From NCBI GenBank assembly GCA_036260935.1, contig DATALQ010000002.1, positions 60,159-124,158 of the forward strand: a stretch of 64,000 nt of DNA, read 5' to 3'. The position numbers and the translations under genes are program-made. This stretch comes from JAEYOM01 sp036260935 (GTDB taxonomy: Bacteria > Bacillota > Clostridia > Acetivibrionales > DTU013). This document shows, piece after piece, positions 61,093-64,000 of this stretch. The notes under the pieces were generated by a model, which did no database searches, was not told the origin of the DNA, and saw nothing but the letters and a program-made list of their open reading frames with translations. Numbering within the stretch: the stretch's first letter is position 1; every line of letters starts with the position of its first letter.

Positions 61093-62909
61093 TTGGTTAT
61101 ATCGGTGAAAAAAAGGCAGCCCCGATACTTATAAACGGATTGAAAAAGCTTGAATACAGAGGTTACGATTCGGCAGGCGTAGCGCTTTACGACGACGGAA
61201 AGCTGTCGGTCATCAAATGCAAGGGCAGACTGGCGGCACTCGAGGACAAGCTCGGCGATACCAATGTCGGGGGATGCATCGGCATCGGTCATACCAGATG
61301 GGCGACCCACGGCGAACCCAATGATGTGAATTCGCACCCGCACCTCAGCAATTCCGGCAAGATCGCACTGGTACACAATGGTATTATCGAGAACTATATG
61401 AAGCTCAAGGAGTTCCTTATCTCCCAGGGCTGCAAGTTCATTTCGGAAACGGATACCGAGGTGGTGGCACACCTGATCGAATACTACTACAATCTGCGCG
61501 GAGACATTGTAAAGGCTGTAATGGAAGCAATAGACCAGCTCGAAGGCTCCTATGCGCTCGGCGTTATCTGCAGCGAGTGCAGCGATAAGTTCGTGGCGGC
61601 CAGGAAGGACAGCCCGCTGATCGTAGGCCTCGGTAAGGGAGAGAACTACATCGCCTCAGACATTCCGGCTATACTCGAGCACACACGCGATATCTATATC
61701 CTCGAGGACAAGGACGTTGCAGTGCTGAGCAGGGACGGTGTGGTTGTATACGACAATTATGGGGCAGTGTCCGACAAAAAGATCTATCATGTCGACTGGG
61801 ATGTTACTGCAGCAGAGAAATCGGGCTACGAGCATTTTATGATGAAGGAAATGTTCGAGGAGCCTAAGGTCGTAAAGGATACGTTCAGCCCAAGGGTAAA
61901 GGACGGCAGGATCAAGCTCGATAACATAGATATTTCACCTGAATACTTAAGAGGAATCGAGAAGATAAACATTGTGGCCTGCGGAACCGCTTATCATGCG
62001 GGTATGGTCGCAAAATACCTCATAGAGAAGCTTGCGCGTATCCCGGTCGAGGCGGATGTAGCTTCGGAATTCCGCTACAGGGATCCGATCATCAGTGACA
62101 AGAACCTTGTGATAATCATAAGCCAGTCCGGCGAGACGCTCGATACGCTGTTTGCCTTGAGAGAAGCGAAGAAGAAGGGCGCAAAGGTATTGTCCATCGT
62201 CAATGTTGTAGGCAGCTCGATTGCAAGGGAATCGGACAATGTGATGTATACGTGGGCCGGCCCGGAAATCGCCGTGGCTTCCACAAAGGCTTACAACACC
62301 CAGTTGACGGCGCTCACACTGATCGCACTGGACTTTGCTCATAAAAAAGGCCTGCTCGACGACGAACAGTTGGCAAAAATGCTGGATGAGCTGAAGGACA
62401 TCCCGTCAGCCCTGGAGAAGATCCTGAACGACAAGGATGACATACAAAAGTTCGCGTCCGAACATTACAACGCGAAGAGCATCTTCTTCATCGGCAGGAG
62501 CCTCGATTACGCGCTTTCAATGGAAGGCTCGCTGAAGCTCAAGGAAATCTCCTATATCCATTCGGAAGCCTACGCGGGCGGCGAGCTGAAGCACGGCACC
62601 ATCGCGCTGATCGAAAAAGGCACGCTCGTGGTCTGCCCGATGACGCAGGACAGCCTGCTCGACAAGATGATCAGCAACATCCGCGAAGTCAAGGCCAGAG
62701 GCGCGATAGTCCTGGCGATCACGCAGGAGAAGAACACCGAGGTGGAGAAGGTCGCCGACATGGTCATCACCATCCCCAATATCGACCCGTTGCTCGCCCC
62801 GATCGCCGCAGTCACTCCGATGCAGCTCTTCGCTTACTACATGGCCGTGCTGAAGGGCTGCGACGTCGATAAGCCGAGGAATTTGGCGAAGAGTGTGACG
62901 GTGGAGTAA
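61080..62909 (+). CDS. glmS: Glutamine--fructose-6-phosphate aminotransferase (isomerizing)
   Basis: It makes glucosamine 6-phosphate from fructose 6-phosphate and glutamine. 609 residues from ATG 61080 (GAAGGAGAGTCAG site). After removal of Met1, Cys2 (CGIVGYIG) is the glutaminase nucleophile; residues 1-240 are the class II glutaminase domain and 250-609 carry two SIS sugar-isomerase domains (VACGTAYHAGMVAKYLIE, IISQSGETLDTLFALREA). The C-terminal LAKSVTVE is identical to the segment that overlaps the Tn7 attachment site in other bacteria. Controlled by the upstream ribozyme through the shared transcript. Confidence 0.98.
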   Translation: MCGIVGYIGEKKAAPILINGLKKLEYRGYDSAGVALYDDGKLSVIKCKGRLAALEDKLGDTNVGGCIGIGHTRWATHGEPNDVNSHPHLSNSGKIALVHNGIIENYMKLKEFLISQGCKFISETDTEVVAHLIEYYYNLRGDIVKAVMEAIDQLEGSYALGVICSECSDKFVAARKDSPLIVGLGKGENYIASDIPAILEHTRDIYILEDKDVAVLSRDGVVVYDNYGAVSDKKIYHVDWDVTAAEKSGYEHFMMKEMFEEPKVVKDTFSPRVKDGRIKLDNIDISPEYLRGIEKINIVACGTAYHAGMVAKYLIEKLARIPVEADVASEFRYRDPIISDKNLVIIISQSGETLDTLFALREAKKKGAKVLSIVNVVGSSIARESDNVMYTWAGPEIAVASTKAYNTQLTALTLIALDFAHKKGLLDDEQLAKMLDELKDIPSALEKILNDKDDIQKFASEHYNAKSIFFIGRSLDYALSMEGSLKLKEISYIHSEAYAGGELKHGTIALIEKGTLVVCPMTQDSLLDKMISNIREVKARGAIVLAITQEKNTEVEKVADMVITIPNIDPLLAPIAAVTPMQLFAYYMAVLKGCDVDKPRNLAKSVTVE

Positions 62910-62927
62910 GGGGAGATGAACTGAGAG

Positions 62928-62979
62928 TGTTGTTGTCGGTTCGCATAAAGTTTGAAAAATCTCTAAAAAGTTTGATAAA
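62928..62979. mobile_element. Candidate Tn7-like transposon end at attTn7
   Basis: 19-25 bp after the glmS stop the sequence reads TGTTGTTGTCGGTTCG, and then two direct repeats AAAGTTTGAAAAA (62947-62959) and AAAGTTTGATAAA (62967-62979), 20 bp apart. TGT at the tip, a CGG, and tandem ATAAAGT-containing sites match the layout of Tn7 ends (tip TGTGGGCGG then ATAAAGT TnsB sites). The distance from the glmS stop equals that of Tn7 insertion. A broken TniQ gene follows. Confidence 0.6.
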
Positions 62980-63008
62980 GGGGGTTAACACTAAGGTGTT
63001 AACTCCCT
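62979..63008. terminator. 13-bp hairpin after glmS
   Basis: AGGGGGTTAACAC (62979-62991) pairs with GTGTTAACTCCCT (62996-63008), one G-U, loop TAAG. No T-run follows, so it may be a terminator without a U-tract or part of the element end. Confidence 0.5.
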
Positions 63009-63032
63009 AATTAGGTTTACAGAGGGATCATA

Positions 63033-63250
63033 ATGCCAACACATTTCTTATGTCATCCTAGCCTTTACGAAAATGAATGTCTAACCAGTTTTATTTCAAG
63101 AATAGCGTCAGAAAACTTATGTAAGATATGATAGCTTCTAAATGAATTTAGATTTCGTAAATTATCGCATGTAATAAAGTTTATGGTCTGGATCGCATTC
63201 AAAATTCCATCAACCCCTTACTCTAATTATTTGCTAGAAGAGGAATTTAA
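63033..63250 (+). pseudogene. Broken TniQ-family transposition gene
   Basis: ATG 63033 follows AGAGGGATCATA, a good ribosome site, and opens 32 codons, MPTHFLCHPSLYENECLTSF and then ISRIASENLC, that match the start of TniQ proteins (a short lead, an ENE/ESL element, then the S(F/W)(I/L)xRIAxxN helix). Two adjacent stops (TGA TAG at 63129-63134) end it. Beyond them the same frame continues with LLNEFRFRKLSH and fades out by about 63250; the normal length is 300-600 residues. TniQ proteins, including TnsD, guide Tn7-like transposons to their target. Confidence 0.65.
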
Positions 63251-63372
63251 TACGCTTTGAATTTTGGTGAAAACTTTTATATTGATTGGGAGGAAGTTGG
63301 AACATTATGTAGAAATTAGTTTTATACTAATTTATTTCTTGTACGTGGAGTTTAGCTAGAAGGTGAACAATT

Positions 63373-63648
63373 ATGAAATATGATTATCGTGGAGCACGGG
63401 GTTCAAAGGTAGGAGATAATTCCATGAGTTATGGGCCCTTCGACAAGCCTTAGCCCTTCTTGATTAAGGCACAGGACTTTCTTCAGTTACATTGGAAAGT
63501 TTAAAGGCAGAAGATGAAAATGGTTTACACCTTGATACATGGGACGGAGTGGACTGTACTTTTTATTATGGCGATGATCAAATTGCATCAGCAAAACGAG
63601 TAGTGGTTGACCAAAAATACTCATCTTTAATTTTGTACATGCAATAAT
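63373..63648 (+). pseudogene. Broken N-terminus of a nuclease-type defence protein
   Basis: ATG 63373 (GAAGGTGAACAATT site) encodes MKYDYRGARGSKVGDN. A one-base deletion near 63420 then shifts the frame to HELWALRQALALLD, followed by a stop (63465-63467) and then LESLKAEDENG and TWDGVDCTFYYGDDQ in the same frame, ending in a second stop. This order (GARG..GD.(F)HELWALRxALxLL, then WDGVDC, then DQ-KYS) is the N-terminal module of large NTPases found in defence islands; the Asp and Q-x-K elements suggest a restriction-like nuclease. The downstream NTPase part is missing. Confidence 0.55.
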
Positions 63649-63708
63649 TTTAGTATAGATCCGGTTTGAAAAAATCTAATAAATACAAATATTTTCGATG
63701 GGTGAACT

Positions 63709-64000
63709 ATGAATATTGATTATGTTGAACGAAGGAAATCAGCTTTGAATTATAATAAGAAAATTTATGCTGATATATATCAGCATTTTAGGGTTGCTTA
63801 TCCGTACAAAGAAGAGTTTATAGAATTCATATTTGAAGCGTATAATTGTTTTATTTATGGATTAGCTCGTGCCTCAATGATAATGGTAGGTGAAACATTA
63901 TTAAGAGTTATTTCAGAAAAGACAATTCAATTTATTTATGATACTAATGGTTATCCAATTTTATTAAGTATTTCAATAACAATATTAAATTCTATCGCCG
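63709..64000 (+). CDS. Partial gene of unknown function in the AT-rich cargo region
   Basis: 97 codons from ATG 63709 (GATGGGTGAACT before it) stay open to the window edge. The sequence starts MNIDYVERRKSALNYNKKIY and includes YGLARASMIMVGETLLRVIS, a helix resembling the cysteine/arginine helices of HEPN or DUF4145-type proteins, which often bind RNA or act in defence. The codon use is far more AT-rich than in glmS, as expected for acquired DNA. I do not recognise a definite family. Confidence 0.6.
   Translation, partial: MNIDYVERRKSALNYNKKIYADIYQHFRVAYPYKEEFIEFIFEAYNCFIYGLARASMIMVGETLLRVISEKTIQFIYDTNGYPILLSISITILNSIA

Overview
The window looks like the chromosome of a spore-forming, plant-biomass-degrading anaerobe of the class Clostridia. 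The evidence is an alpha/beta small acid-soluble spore protein, a Phe T-box leader on pheST, a glmS ribozyme, the cdaA-cdaR-glmM cell-wall/c-di-AMP cluster, strong AGGAGG ribosome sites with frequent TTG/GTG starts, and three large secreted GH10 xylanases, two of them with S-layer (SLH) anchors. I cannot name the species from sequence alone.

Layout. 1-8.6 kb: the N-terminal end of an AraC regulator; a degraded copy of part of an RNA methyltransferase gene; a chemotaxis receptor; the intact methyltransferase; an RluA-type pseudouridine synthase; an SPL-like radical SAM protein; a membrane protein overlapping an MFS transporter; a TPR protein. 8.6-12.7 kb: promoter, T-box (specifier UUC), pheS and pheT. 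12.7-24 kb: an AraC regulator divergent from a GH4 alpha-galactosidase, a SASP, a secreted beta-helix protein, pgi, a lipoprotein, a DMT transporter, a phosphoesterase, and a metal-sensor-type ArsR gene overlapping a PHP-domain gene. 24-28.4 kb: an unassigned structured RNA, two tandem terminators, an ABC-F ATPase and a second chemotaxis receptor.

28.5-41.8 kb: three paralogous xylanase genes, each with a TTG start, its own GGAGGTG ribosome site and a near-identical terminator. Genes 1 and 3 are SLH-anchored and gene 2 is freely secreted, so together they would attack xylan both at the cell surface and away from it. 42-50.6 kb: a ketopantoate-reductase-like gene, tRNA-Leu(UAG), a DUF2383-like protein, a nuclease-like gene that may be leaderless, an MFS transporter, a Cof-type HAD, a 33-residue membrane peptide, and an AmmeMemoRadiSam pair in which the Memo-like and AMMECR1 parts are fused.

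50.8-62.9 kb: a cell-envelope cluster (cdaA, cdaR, a COG2509-type flavoprotein, a propeller protein, glmM, then a convergent beta-helix acyltransferase-like gene and an ATPase gene). It ends in a glmS ribozyme that lies upstream of a HAD gene, which overlaps glmS. 62.9-64 kb: immediately after glmS, at the position of the classical Tn7 attachment site, base composition becomes AT-rich. Here are a TGT-type transposon-end-like sequence with 20-bp-spaced repeats, a broken TniQ-family gene, a broken defence-type gene, and a partial unknown gene. I read this as the edge of a Tn7-like element or its remains.

A pattern runs through the whole window. Many intergenic gaps are filled by short degenerate tandem repeats (units about 10-32 bp), and each locus has its own unit. 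The strongest candidates for new biology are these repeat-filled gaps, the unassigned RNA at 24.05-24.25 kb, the ribozyme-HAD-glmS arrangement, and the Tn7-like edge with defence cargo.
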